Both the position numbers and the translations under genes were made by a program. A DNA stretch of 51,876 bases from Neocallimastix lanati (nom. inval.) (Eukaryota; Neocallimastigomycota; Neocallimastigomycetes; Neocallimastigales; Neocallimastigaceae): NCBI GenBank assembly GCA_016946835.1, contig JACVTC010000169.1, positions 287,501 to 339,376 of the forward strand, in the 5' to 3' direction. This document shows positions 31,316 through 42,303 of the stretch, piece by piece (position 1 is the stretch's first letter; each line of letters begins with the position of its first letter). The notes below the pieces were generated by a model. That model saw nothing but the letters and a program-made list of their open reading frames with translations, was not told the origin of the DNA and did no database searches.

Positions 31316-32996
31316 GAATAAAATAAAATAAAATGAAATAAAATAAAATAAAATGAATAGTAGAAACATAAATATAAGTACAGATTGAATAAAATAAAAT
31401 ATAATAAATAAATAAAATAAAATAATATAAAATATAATAAAATAAAACAAAAAGTAGAATATTAAATAAGAAAGTACAGATTATATAAAATAAAATAAAA
31501 TAAAAAGTAGAATATTAAATAAGAAAGTACAGAATATATAAAATAAAATAAAATAAAAAGTAGAATATTAAATAAGAAAGTACAGATTATATAAAATAAA
31601 ATAAAATAAAAAGTAGAATATTAAATAAGAAAGTACAGATTATATAAAATAAAATAAAATAAAAAGTAGAATATTAAATAAGAAAGTACAGATTATATAA
31701 AATAAAATAAAATAAAATAAAAAGTAGAATATTAAATAAGAAAGTACAGATTGAATAAAATAAAATAAAATAAAATAAAATAAAAAGTAGAATATTAAAT
31801 AAGAAAGTACAGATTTAATAAAATAAAATAAAATAAAATAAAATTAAATAAAATAAAATAAAATAAAATAAAATAAAATAAAATAAAATATAATAAAATA
31901 AAATGAAAAGTAGAATATTAAATAAGAAAGTACAGATTAAATAAAATAAAATAAAATAAAATAAAATAAAAAGTAGAATATTAAATAAGAAAGTACAGAT
32001 TGAATAAAATAAAATAAAATAAAATAAAATAAAATAAAATAAAATAAAATAAAATAAAATAAAATAAAATAAAATAAAATAAAATAAAATAAAATAAAAT
32101 AAAATAAAATAAAATAAAATAAAATAAAATAAAATAAATAGTAGAATATAAATATAAATACAGATTGAATAAAATAAAATAAAATAAATAGTATAATATA
32201 AATATAAGTACGGAGAATAAAATAAAATAAAATAAAATAAAATAAAATAAAATAAAAAGTAGAATATTAAATAAGAAAGTACAGATTGAATAAAATAAAA
32301 TAAAATAAAATAAAAAGTAGAATATTAAATAAGAAAGTACAGATTGAATAAAATAAAATAAAATAAAATATAATATAATAAAAAGTAGAATATTAAATAA
32401 GAAAATATAGATTTAATAAAATAAAATATAATAAAATAAAATAAAATAAAATAAAATAAAATAAAATAAAATAAAATAAAATAAAATAAAATAAAATAAA
32501 ATAAAATAAAATAAAATAAAATAAAATAAAATAAAATAAAATAAAATAAAATAAATAGTAGAATATAAATATAAGTACAGATTGAATAAAATAAAATGAA
32601 ATAAAATAAAATAAAATAAAATAAAATAAATAGTAGAATATTAAATATAAAGTACAGATTATATAAAATAAAATAAAATAAAATAAAATGAAATAAAATA
32701 AAATAAAATATAATATAATAAAAAGTAGAATATTAAATAAGAAAGTATAGATTTAATAAAATAAAATATAATAAAATAAAATAAAATAAAATAAAATAAA
32801 ATAAAATAAAATAAAATAAAATAAAATAAAATAAAAAGTAGAATATTAAATAAGAAAGTACAGATTGAATAAAATAAAATAAAATAAAATAAAATAAAAT
32901 AAAATAAAATAAAATAAAATAAAATAAAATAAAATAAAATAAAATAAAATAAAATAAAATAAAATAAAATTAAATAAAATAAAATAAAATATAATA
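31316..32996 (+). repeat. Composite satellite: [AAAAT]n plus ~36-bp module
   Basis: Runs of the pentanucleotide AAAAT (from 3 to more than 25 copies) alternate with a module of about 36 bp. The module is recognised by GTAGAATATTAAATAAGAAA and GTACAGATT. I count about 19 modules, some of a variant form (GTAGAATATAAATATAAGTACAG). It lies wholly inside the MULE element, between the left inverted repeat and the transposase. No ORF. Confidence 0.9.
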
Positions 32997-33733
32997 ATTA
33001 TTTTATATATATAGGAATCTTATATATTTTAATTTTTTTTCATTTATTTTTCTAAAAAAAAAAAAATTTAGTTATAATAACGTTTGTCTTTTAATTATTA
33101 TATATTATTATAGTAAATAAAAAAATTTAAATGAAAAGTAAATAATTTTAATTATTTATAATTCATATTTTCATAAACGATATATATATATATTAATTTA
33201 AATGATATAAGAATTAAAAATTAAAACAATAAGAGTTGAATAATTGATCCTATTAAAATAATTAATTATTTGCATAGTAATATTTATAATGTTTGATCAA
33301 TATGAATCAATTATTATTAAAATATAATAATAACAATTATAATTTTAATAAAATAATAAAAATCTTTTATTGAATTTAATATTTTTAATAACATAATTAA
33401 TTTTGAAAAGTATATTGATATTAATAAAATTTATAATAATATAATATTGATATTGATATTAATAAAATTTATAATTATATAATATTGATATTGATATTAA
33501 TAAAATTTTAACTAGTATCAAATAAATCGGTTTTAGTTATAAATTACTTAATAAAAATAACTAAAAGATAATTTCTATTAAGATTATTAAATAAACACGA
33601 CAGGTAAATAAATTTGTATTTTTCTATCATTTTTTTAAATTAAGATTATTTAATTATTATTTAAACGATTATAAATATAAATTTAAAATAAATAAATTTT
33701 TATTTTTCTAACATTTTTTTAAATTAAGATTAT
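32997..33733. other. Non-coding interior of MULE
   Basis: AT-rich with three short near-repeats of ATAATATTGATATTGATATTAATAAAATTTATAA-type sequence (33410-33510). Nothing else recognised. Confidence 0.5.
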
Positions 33734-35168
33734 TTATTTTAAATTAATATTTATATCGTTTAAATCAATTAAACATTCTTTCCATAACTTAATTAATTCA
33801 TTTCTGTTACATCCATTATAAAATAAATTTATTTCCTTACTTTTGTAATTTTCAATTAAAATTTTAATTTCATAAGTTGCACTAAATATTTTTTGCTTTT
33901 TTTTCCAATTTCCTTTAGTTCTCCTTTGATAATCATTATAAGATAAGTTTTCTTCTTCTTTTAATATATATATTAATTTATAAAATAAAGGTTTATTTGG
34001 AAATATATTATTTAAGTAGCTATTATAAGATTCTGATGCATTGTTTGTTAAATGCTCTATATTTTCATAATAATTCCAATTATTAACATTATACTTAAGT
34101 AAATAATTTTTATTAAAATATTCTAAAAATTGCAGAAAATTATTATACTTTTTTTTGACAAATTCTTTTTATTATAATATAAATATCAAATATATAGTTA
34201 GGGTTTATAAACGGTAAGTTCGAAATAGCTTTATAATAAATATATACATCATTATTATTCTTCACTTCATGATAACATAATATATTTTTTTGTTTTTCTA
34301 ATGATCTTTTGTAATGCCAAACACAATATTTAATATTTATATTGGGAAAATCTTGTCTTGCGGCATTAGATATACCTTGTTCAAAATCACAATGAAAATT
34401 AATTGTAGTAATTAATGCATTACTCCTAAATTTATTTGCATTTTTTTTTATTTCTTTAAATAATGTTTCATATGTAGATTGTTTTTTATTTTTTAATATA
34501 GAAATGGAAGTAGTGTAAAACATATTAAATTCCCCAACATAAGTTTTTGTTATAAATAACTGATAACTAAATTTCGGTGCTGCATAAAATGTACCGTCCG
34601 CAAATATATTTTTATGATAATTCGAAAATAAATATGCTTGGAATGGTGATTGAAAGATTATTAGATCAGTATTTTTAAATATCATAAAATTTTCATTTCT
34701 TTTCGTTTTATAATATTCTGATTCAATGGAAATATCATCAAAACTTTTTATGTTTAGAGGAAATTGTTTATTTATATTTCTTATTATTTGGGATCTAATT
34801 GTACTATATTCGGGACATATAAGTCCCATTTCTTGAGAAACGGCATTAAATATATGTTTAGGTTTTATATCCATAGGAATTGAATTTTTCTTAATTTCTT
34901 CCTTAATTTTATGCTTTGCTACTGATATAGACACATCAATTTCTTTTTCGAGATGGTTATGTAAACTTTCATATTTTAAAACCTCCTTTTTATCATTTAA
35001 AATAATTAAAGATTTACATTTATTTAAAGTCTTATATTCAGTGCATCTATAAATTTTTGATTTATCTTTCCTTTGAAATGAAAAATTAAATTTGTGTTTT
35101 TTATTAATAATAATTTGTTCATTTCCTCGATTTGTTTCACTTATTTCAATTTCTATATTGTCTTCCAT
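33734..35168 (-). pseudogene. FLYWCH-MULE transposase, frameshifted
   Basis: The first ORF (34143-35168, 341 aa) has an N-terminal FLYWCH-type zinc finger (YRCTEY..LNKCKSL...HNH, ~aa 38-72). The MULE transposase core follows: FADGTFYAAPKFSYQLF (first catalytic Asp), FHCDFEQGISNAARQDFP (second Asp), then the C-x-x-H signature CVWHYKRSLEK. It closes in an A8 run at about 34148-34156. The next frame continues with TNNASESYNSYLN, the conserved C-terminal MULE motif, to a stop at 33734. A one-base indel in the A-run accounts for the break; a sequencing error is possible. The enzyme would bind the inverted repeats of the surrounding element. Confidence 0.85.
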
Positions 35169-35871
35169 TAATAATTAAAATTTTTCAATAAAATATTTTA
35201 ATAAATATACTTTTAAATGCTTTGAAACTTTTTTTTTTAATATTTAAAATAATAAACCTTTTTTTAATTAATTATATAATTATTTAAATAATTATTAATT
35301 ATTAATTATTTATTATTTCTTTATTTACTATTTTATTTATTTATTTTTATTTTTTATTTTTTATTTATTTTATTTTTTTTATTTTTTAATGCTTAAAAAA
35401 TAAATTTTTATTTATTTTTATTTTATTTTTTAATGTTTAAAAAAGAAGTTTTCTTATTTCTTATTTTTTTTTTATTTTTTAAGCATTAAAATATAAAATT
35501 TTTATTTATTTTTTATTTTATTTTTCAATGTTAAATAGAAATACCTAACCTAATTATTATTTATTGAAATGTTGTATTTCGCCAAAAGTTGAATTTCGTC
35601 CAGTTGAATTTCGCCAAATTCTAGGTGGCTTATTAATTTTTGTCATAAAATATCACCACATTTATTATTCACGCCATATTGGGAATATATGGCTTTTTAA
35701 AAATTGTAGAAAAAAACCACAAAATTATGTTACAATTAGATCTACGCCCCACGTAAGATTACGTGTTTGAAAATTTTTGAGAATTGTAATTTTATTTATT
35801 TAATTAATTAATTATTATTCATTAAATTTTTAATAAATTTAAGTGGCTTAAATTTAAAAATATTTAAGCCA
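35169..35871. other. MULE promoter-side interior
   Basis: No gene. It contains T-rich runs, three imperfect GTTGAATTTCGCCAA-type repeats (35571-35622) and a perfect 16-bp palindrome CACGTAAGATTACGTG (35750-35765). These may be subterminal transposase-binding sites, although that is inference from position only. Confidence 0.45.
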
Positions 35872-35923
35872 TACAACAAAATACAAATTTTTGTAATAAA
35901 AATTTTCGAAATTACACACCTCC
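35872..35923 (-). repeat. Right terminal inverted repeat of MULE
   Basis: Inverted copy of 30979-31030, followed by the target duplication ATTCCTAT at 35924-35931. Confidence 0.92.
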
Positions 35924-35931
35924 ATTCCTAT

Positions 35932-36471
35932 TTTTACATTGATAAATTTTTTTAATTTTTACAAAATTTGATTTTTTTTTTTTTTTTTTTTCTTTTTATA
36001 TATGAATTAACGAATAAAAGTTGTATAACGTCACAAAGAAATTAATTTTTTTTCCAAAAATTTAAAAAAAATACTTACCATGGTCACAAAAAATTTAATA
36101 ATATTGAACAAAATACTATTAAATAGTACAAATAATTGAAATTATTCTATATAATATACTTTTTAATATTTAAACTATAATGAAATAAAACTTTAATAAA
36201 TATATAAATAAATTAACTTCAACTTCAACAATCAAAGGTTTATTTATATATTAACATTTTTTATTTTTATATTATTTTTTTTTTTTTTTTTTTTTTTTTA
36301 GAATGACAATTTAAAAAAAAATAAATTTACATTATATTTAAAAAAATTATTTAAATTTAAGAAAAATAAATATTAAATAATCAAAAAAAAAAAAATATAT
36401 ATATATATATATATATTAATATCGTTAATGTAATTATATAAAAATAAAAAAAAGTAAAATCATAGACAAAA
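35932..36471. other. Upstream region of the esterase gene
   Basis: A/T homopolymers, T-runs near 35970 and 36279-36299, and an [AT]n stretch (36394-36415) about 60 bp before the start codon. No defined promoter element could be assigned. Confidence 0.4.
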
Positions 36472-38086
36472 ATGAAAAAGTTAAATGTTTTGTATTGTTA
36501 TTTTATTCATTGTCTTGGAGGAAAAAAAACTGACTTTCAATTTGTAAAAAAACAAACGGAAGAAACATTTGAAAAAGTATTTATCAATAAAGATAATGAA
36601 AAAGTAAGTAATGTAATTTCATGTTATTGTTCTTCAGTTAATTCTGGATACATCGCAGCAGCAAAAACTCCATTAGAAGTCATGATTGACAATGATTTTA
36701 TGGAATATACTCAACATTTTGAAACTAATTTTATGGAAGAATTAAAATTTTATCATAATAAATATTTGCAAGAGGATAAAGATTTAGAATTAAATGTTTA
36801 TATCACTATTGTTGGTCATTCTATAGGAGGTAATATTGCTCGTGGTATCATTACTAAATTATATTCTACTTTCTCCAAAAATGAAATTTATAAAAATTAT
36901 TTTGAATATATAAAACAAAAAAATTCATTTATTTCTAATATTCAACCTTGTTCCTTTGTATCTATTTGCTCTCCTCATCTCGGTTCACTTACTGCGAATT
37001 CAAAAAAGTCTGACAGTTTCTTTAAAAAAGCTGAAAAATTTGTAGTAAGGAATGCTTGTAGTTCAGTTCTCGGAGGTATAGGGAAAGAGTTAGTTTTCCA
37101 GGATAATCAGCTAAAAAATACTAAATTACCAAAGATCCATGAAAATACTTCAAAAAATCTTTTAATTGATCATTGTAATCCAAAAGCCATGGATGCCTTA
37201 GCTCAATTTCCTAATCGAACCCTCTTTTCTTTTTTAAGACATGATCTACAAGTAAAATATTGCTCAGCTATGGGATGTCTTGAAACTCCTTTACCTTATC
37301 TATTAAAAAAGGAAAAATCACTTTTAATTCCAGATAATCAAAATGATATACGAATTGTTATGATTTCGGGTTTTGAAAAAGGTCCAGAATTAGATTTTTA
37401 TAAAAAAGAGCTCTTCAATGAAGCTCTCTCTAAAGGATTTTATTATAATAACACGAAGATTGTTCCTTCACCAGATATTGACGCACAAATTCAAAGAGCT
37501 TTAAAAATGAAATTCTCTAAATTTAATGAAGAAGATTATGGTAAAAAAAAAAAAAAAAAAAAAATTTAATTTATATATTTATTTATATATTTATTTATTT
37601 ATTTTTATTTATTTATTTTTTATTTATTTATTTATTTCAAATATTAAAAATTAAAAAAAATTTAATTTATATATTTATTTATTTATATATTTATTTATTT
37701 ATTTTTATTTATTTATTTATTTATTTATTTTTTATTTATTTATTTATTTATTTCAAATATTAAAAATTAAAAAAAAAAAATTAGAAAAAATGGAAGATGT
37801 CTTTGTTGATGATAATGATCAACAATTAAGTATGCCTGTTGCTGTCGTAAAACTTTTTAATAAAATTTCCTTTAGAAGAATTACAATGGATCTTGTTCTT
37901 CCTAGTTCTTTGTGGATCGCAACTCATGGAATTACCTTAGATGGGGACGTTAGTTTAACTCAAAAACCTTATATGAGAAATCTTATTGACAAAGCAAAGT
38001 TCTTTTATAGCCACCTATTAATTTCAGATTTTATTAGAACATCGGAACAATATAATACTTATTCTTTATTGAATATGACATGTTAA
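36472..38086 (+). CDS. DUF676-like serine esterase/lipase, two exons
   Basis: Exon 1 is 36472-37540 and exon 2 is 37785-38086, giving 456 residues. The predicted intron 37541-37784 (244 bp) has a GT start and TTAG end. It joins phase 1 to phase 1: G plus AA makes Glu and the total is exactly 457 codons. Exon 1 starts with LYCYFIHCLGG, the oxyanion-loop position of this alpha/beta-hydrolase family (usually HGLGG). It carries the nucleophile elbow IVGHSIGGNIARGI with catalytic Ser. Exon 2 supplies the family's C-terminal part (FRRITMDLVLPS...ATHGI...FSHLLISDF-type sequence), so the two ORFs belong together. Likely a lipid or acyl ester hydrolase; substrate unknown. No signal peptide is evident. 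It is the only host-type protein gene here. Confidence 0.75.
37541..37784 (+). other. Predicted intron with duplicated low-complexity block
   Basis: GTAAAA at the donor, AAATTAG at the acceptor. Between them are a long A-run and two tandem ~100-bp copies of a [TTTA]n block, each ending TTTCAAATATTAAAAATTAAAAA. Without splicing, exon 1 would end in a Lys run and the C-terminal domain would be lost. Confidence 0.65.
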
Positions 38087-38442
38087 TCAACAATAATATA
38101 TAATTTTTAAATAATTAAAAAATAACCTAAAAGTGGATATTTACCTATAATAATAAGTGATGTTTTGATGTTTAAATAAATAGAAATAATAAATAATATA
38201 CAATTAAAAATATTAAATATGTAGGATAATAACTATTATAATTGTTATCCCAAGTATAACAATATAAGAATAAATAAATAAATATAAAAAAAGGAAAAAA
38301 TTCTCTATTTAAATATATAAATAATAAATAAATAAACAAGCAAATAAATAAAATAAAATAAAAATAAAAATAAAAATAAAATAAATATAAAATAAATATA
38401 AAAATAAAAATAAAATAAATATAAAATAAATATAAAAATAAA

Positions 38443-38488
<46 letters not shown>

Positions 38489-39114
38489 GTATTAAAAAAA
38501 TACTTATTTGCATTCCTTTTTTCTATTTTTACCAATCTTGATTTTGATTTCAAAATTTAGTATAAATTTGTAGAGAAAGATATCTATTTTATTCTATCTA
38601 GTGAAATTAAATTATATTTATGTGTAATAATGAATTTAATACTATTATAATGTAAAGATGAATGCATTCTTGAATGTATAAAAATCACTTTCAGTTTTTA
38701 TTACTTTTTTTAATATTAATATAAATATTTTAAATTACTTATTTTATTTTAAAATACTAAAGAATTATATTTTAAAAATTTGTATTATAAAATAAGTTGC
38801 TCTCTTTATGAACTTTATGAAAGTACTTTTTTTAATATATTACAAATTCCTTTTGTATTTTTATTTATTTATTTATTTATTTATTTTTATTTGTAACAAT
38901 TCTTTAGGAATTATCGATTTAATCATGAAAGTAATTAATTTCATCACCTTCATGTAAAGCATCTATATTTTTTTTTTTTCATTAATTAATTATTCGTAAT
39001 AGAAATTTCATCATTATAATTGATTAAATATCCAAAAATAATTTCTCTTTTGTTTCATCATTTTTTTTTTTTTTTTTTTTTTTATTTTCCTGTTTCAAAT
39101 TCATTTTGAATATT
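38087..39114. other. Intergenic AT-rich region
   Basis: No gene. Contains [AAAATAAAT]n microsatellite and an A-run of about 40 (38446-38486); the Phe/Tyr-rich ORFs on its minus strand are products of this low-complexity sequence. Confidence 0.6.
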
Positions 39115-39360
39115 TTTTTTTTCCAAAATTTTTTAATTCTGTTAATATTTTTTCTTCATTAACTAATTTTAAAATATTATTTTCTCTTATATCATCTACA
39201 TTAAAATTAATCATATTGGCTATTTTATAAAAACTATCCTATTCTTGTCCAATAAATTTCGGTTGAATTATGATATAATATCTGAATTCTTAATCATATA
39301 TTAAGGAAAAAAATTTTTTTATCATGAATGCTTTTATACCCGTTATACCAATACTTTTAA
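39115..39360 (-). pseudogene. Decayed coding fragment of unknown family
   Basis: One minus-strand frame reads about 78 codons of protein-like sequence with two internal stops. It includes GITGIKAFMIKKFFSLIYD, then IIIQPKFIGQE, then FYKIANMINFNVDDIRE and LKLVNEEKILTELKNFGKK. The composition is less biased than the surrounding AT tracts, so I take it as an old gene or transposon remnant. Family not recognised. Confidence 0.35.
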
Positions 39361-40218
39361 TCATTATATTCTAAAAGTTAATTTTTTCCATTATTGAATG
39401 TTTCTTATTCTTTAATGTTAGATGTTTTTTTTTTTTTTTAAAAAAAAAAAATTATTTATTTTAAAAAATACTTTATTTTCATCCACTGTTAAACCAAATA
39501 TTGATAATATTTTTTATCCTCTAACATAGAATATTCAACAAAACAATTTAATGAAGAATGATATTATTTTTTTTTTTTTTTTTGCTAATGGATATATTCT
39601 AGTCATGTAAAGAAAGAAACAAAGGTTACATATCCTTAATATTTAATTAAATCTTTTAAATATATTAATTACGTTATAAAAATTAAATATTAAAATGTAA
39701 TTGTGGCGTAAAAAATTTACTTCATAAATTACAAGTCACGATATATTTTATTACAACATAAAATTATGTAAATGTATCGATTATTTTATTTTGAATGCGT
39801 TGCATTTCGCAATTATTATATATATGTATTTAAAAAAAATATTTATCTTCCTAATAGTTAATTTACAGAATTAAAATTATAATTATTACTGTTAAAGTAT
39901 TAAATAATATAAATAAATAAGCTTAACAATTTAGGTTTATAATTAAATAATAGAAAATATAAATCATAAATATTTATGTAAAAACTAAACTTAAAATGTA
40001 AATTAACATTATTTATGTTAATACATAATTAAATGTAGATCATTAGATTTATCATGAGCATGTAAATAATCTCTTTATTCTTGTTTATTCTTTATATAGT
40101 TTATATAAAAATATTTGTTTATTCTTTAGACGAAAATTCGCGACTTTCGTAAATAAAATATTCTATAATAAATAAATAAATGTATGAATAATTAATAACT
40201 AAATAAATTTCTTTAATA
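39361..40218. other. Intergenic region, probably including a copia LTR
   Basis: AT-rich, no ORF. The part directly before 40219 should be the 5' LTR of the following copia fragment because a primer-binding site follows it. Its 5' limit and a second copy cannot be found in the window. Confidence 0.4.
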
Positions 40219-40232
40219 GATTAAGAGTCTCA
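40219..40232 (+). other. Copia primer-binding site, second copy
   Basis: GATTAAGAGTCTCA, identical over 14 bases to 8854-8867, 189 bp upstream of a copia-type gag. The preceding LTR end reads TTTAATA rather than ...ACA. Confidence 0.6.
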
Positions 40233-40420
40233 TTTGTACTCTTAACATTCTCATAAAACAAAAATAAAATAATATAAAATATCTTTAATAAAATAAAATA
40301 ATAATTAAATAAAATATAAATAAAATTGTTTAATATAACACAAAATTGTTTTTAATAAAACACAAAATCATTATAATACTAATTTTAAATTAAAATAAAA
40401 AAAAAAATAATAAAATATTT

Positions 40421-40987
40421 ATGAACGAATCCTTATTTTTCAAAAAGGAAGCCATATTGAATGGCAAAAATTATAACAAATGGTATGATAGTTTAAAAGA
40501 TGTCCTCGAAAAGGATGGCTTAGGGGAATATCTAATAAAGGATGTAGTAAAAGAAAAAGAAAAGGCCACGAATAGTAATGCGGACGATATAGAAAATGCA
40601 AAAAGGAATAATACAAAAGTCCGCTACATCATAAAAAATACCATAGGTACCAAAATTTATGAGGACATAATCGGAATGACTACCCCTCGTGAAATAATCG
40701 AATATTTAGAAGGGGAGTACAAACTCAACGAAAACGATATGACTCAATGGATGAATAAATTAAGAGAGGTAAAAGCGAAGAAAGAGGAAGATATTCCATT
40801 TACCTTAAAAAGACTATTTAAATTATTTAAAGGTATGGAATCTTCCGGAAATAATATTTCTGAAAAGGAAAAAGTTAAATACATATTAAAATCATTGCCT
40901 ACATGTTACAAAAAGAAAATAACATTAAATAGCAATGAAACTGCTGAAAATCTTAGGACCACCATCGTAAACGACATAAATACCTGA
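40421..40987 (+). CDS. Ty1/copia Gag fragment
   Basis: A 188-residue ORF that starts at ATG and resembles the N-terminal Gag of the complete copia element: ILNGKNYNKWYDSLK (compare RLHGKSNFNEWKFLI), MTQWMNKLREVKAKKEEDI, and KVKYILKSLPTCYKKKI. It ends at TGA 40985-40987, where homology to copia stops. The following bases continue in the same frame into Ty3-type sequence. The zinc knuckle and all of pol are missing, so it is a truncated relic joined to an unrelated element. Confidence 0.7.
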   Translation: MNESLFFKKEAILNGKNYNKWYDSLKDVLEKDGLGEYLIKDVVKEKEKATNSNADDIENAKRNNTKVRYIIKNTIGTKIYEDIIGMTTPREIIEYLEGEYKLNENDMTQWMNKLREVKAKKEEDIPFTLKRLFKLFKGMESSGNNISEKEKVKYILKSLPTCYKKKITLNSNETAENLRTTIVNDINT

Positions 40988-40999
40988 ATTTATGTCGAC

Positions 41000-42303
41000 G
41001 ATGTTACCCAAAATGGAAATGTCTCTGATGATCTAGCAGAAGACACCAGAAATAATTATAACAAGAAGCATTGGTTAGAAGTAGATGGTCTTCTGGTTAG
41101 AAAAGAAAACCGTGAACAAATTTACATGCCCACAACGTTCAGGAAAACAATTATACAACTAAACCATGATTCGGAGTACGCAGGACACTTGGGAATTGAT
41201 AAGACTTCGGACCTAGTATCTAGGAATTTCTACTGGCCGAAGATGAGAAAGGATATATCAGGCTACGTGAAAGCTTGTAGAACTTGCGCTACCAAGAAGG
41301 ATGATCGCTATAAAGAATATGGCACTGCGGTAAGAAATCCGGTTGCAGAATTACCCTGGCAAGAGGTACAGTTAGATTTTATAACGAATCTGCCAGTGAA
41401 AAGTAGAGTAAGGACTGATAACGGTTATGTTTGGGAAACGAAGAGAGCAGGTTGTATTTTAGTATGCTGCGATAAATTAACCAAGATGATACACCTGATA
41501 GGATTCAAACATGTGCCCAATACTAACGAGACTGCTGACGCATTCCTAAAGGAAATTTACAGGTTGCATGGATTCCCCAAAGTGGTTACAACTGATAGAG
41601 GAGTTCAATTTACAAGTCAAGTATGGAAGGAGCTACTAGAGTTCTTCGGAACTGAAGTAAATCATGCTACCACTAGTCACCATGAGACAGTAGGCCAAGT
41701 AGAAAGGAACAATGCCTATGTAGAAACTTATTTACGATGCTTTGTGGGAACCTACGATAATGAAAGCTGGATGGACTATTTATTTTTAGCAGAGTTCTGT
41801 TACAATAATGCAATCCACGCTTCTACCCAACAATCTCCCTTCCTTACTTTATATAACTACCAGGTACACAACTCCCCAAAAACAGCTGACTTAGTGCACT
41901 CATTAGGCGAAGCAAAAATGATTGACAGTTTTGCTCACAACTTAGGAAACCTAAAGCACATTTTGGAGATCGCCCAAACAAGATACCTGGATAACATGGA
42001 TAGGACTCATACGGATAACTACCCCCAAATATGTACCCCGTGTTCCATGTGAGTGAATTGGAACCATTTTATAAATTACCCAAAACATTAGTGCCGGTTC
42101 CTGCGGGAAACCAAAAGATAATTCATATCCTTGGATCGAGGAAACACCAAGGATAGTATCAATATCTGGCTGCATACCAGAATGATAAACAAGAGTGGGT
42201 CAACGCCGACGTGATCGACGACAATCCTCACTATGCTGAATTGCTAGAGGATTACCAAGATTTTAGTTATAGCCAGTTCATCGCTAACGTCGTCAACCAT
42301 TAG
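41000..42303 (+). pseudogene. Ty3 chromovirus integrase with C-terminal chromodomain, broken
   Basis: The main ORF is 41126-42052, with the frame open from 41000. HHCC zinc finger: LNHDSEYAGHLG...CRTCATKK. Catalytic core: VQLDFITNLP (Asp), TTDRGVQFTS (Asp), then GQVERNNAYVE (Glu). After DNMDRTHTD the SH3-like C-terminal segment seems deleted. In another frame YPVFHVSELEPFYKLP begins (42031), followed by a chromodomain-like stretch (IIHILGSRKH, YQYLAAY, EWVNADVIDDNP) interrupted by TAG (42151-42153) and ending at TAG 42301-42303. The chromodomain classes it as a chromovirus. The segment is visibly richer in G+C than its surroundings. No RT of this element is nearby. Confidence 0.8.

Larger units (their letters stand above)
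30971..35931 (-). mobile_element. Complete MULE DNA transposon with TIRs and TSD
   Basis: The 4945-bp element 30979-35923 is bounded by 52-bp terminal inverted repeats (30979-31030 and 35872-35923) with three mismatches. The outer ends are GGGGGTGTGTAATTTCG and GGAGGTGTGTAATTTCG. It is flanked by a perfect 8-bp direct repeat ATTCCTAT (30971-30978, 35924-35931), the size class expected of Mutator-like elements. Inside are a FLYWCH/MULE transposase read on the minus strand and a 1.7-kb satellite. The transposase has a frameshift, so the copy is probably non-autonomous. Confidence 0.9.

Noticed and set aside
31316-32996. CRISPR-like array
   Set aside because: Repeats alternate with simple-sequence [AAAAT] runs, not unique spacers, and the context is a eukaryotic transposon.
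35564-35770. 68-aa plus-strand ORF
   Set aside because: It lies in the subterminal non-coding part of the MULE and spans short repeats and a palindrome; no family features.
38172-38553. Phe/Tyr-rich membrane-like ORFs, minus strand
   Set aside because: Entirely produced by [AAATAAAT]n and a long A-run; no real coding signal.
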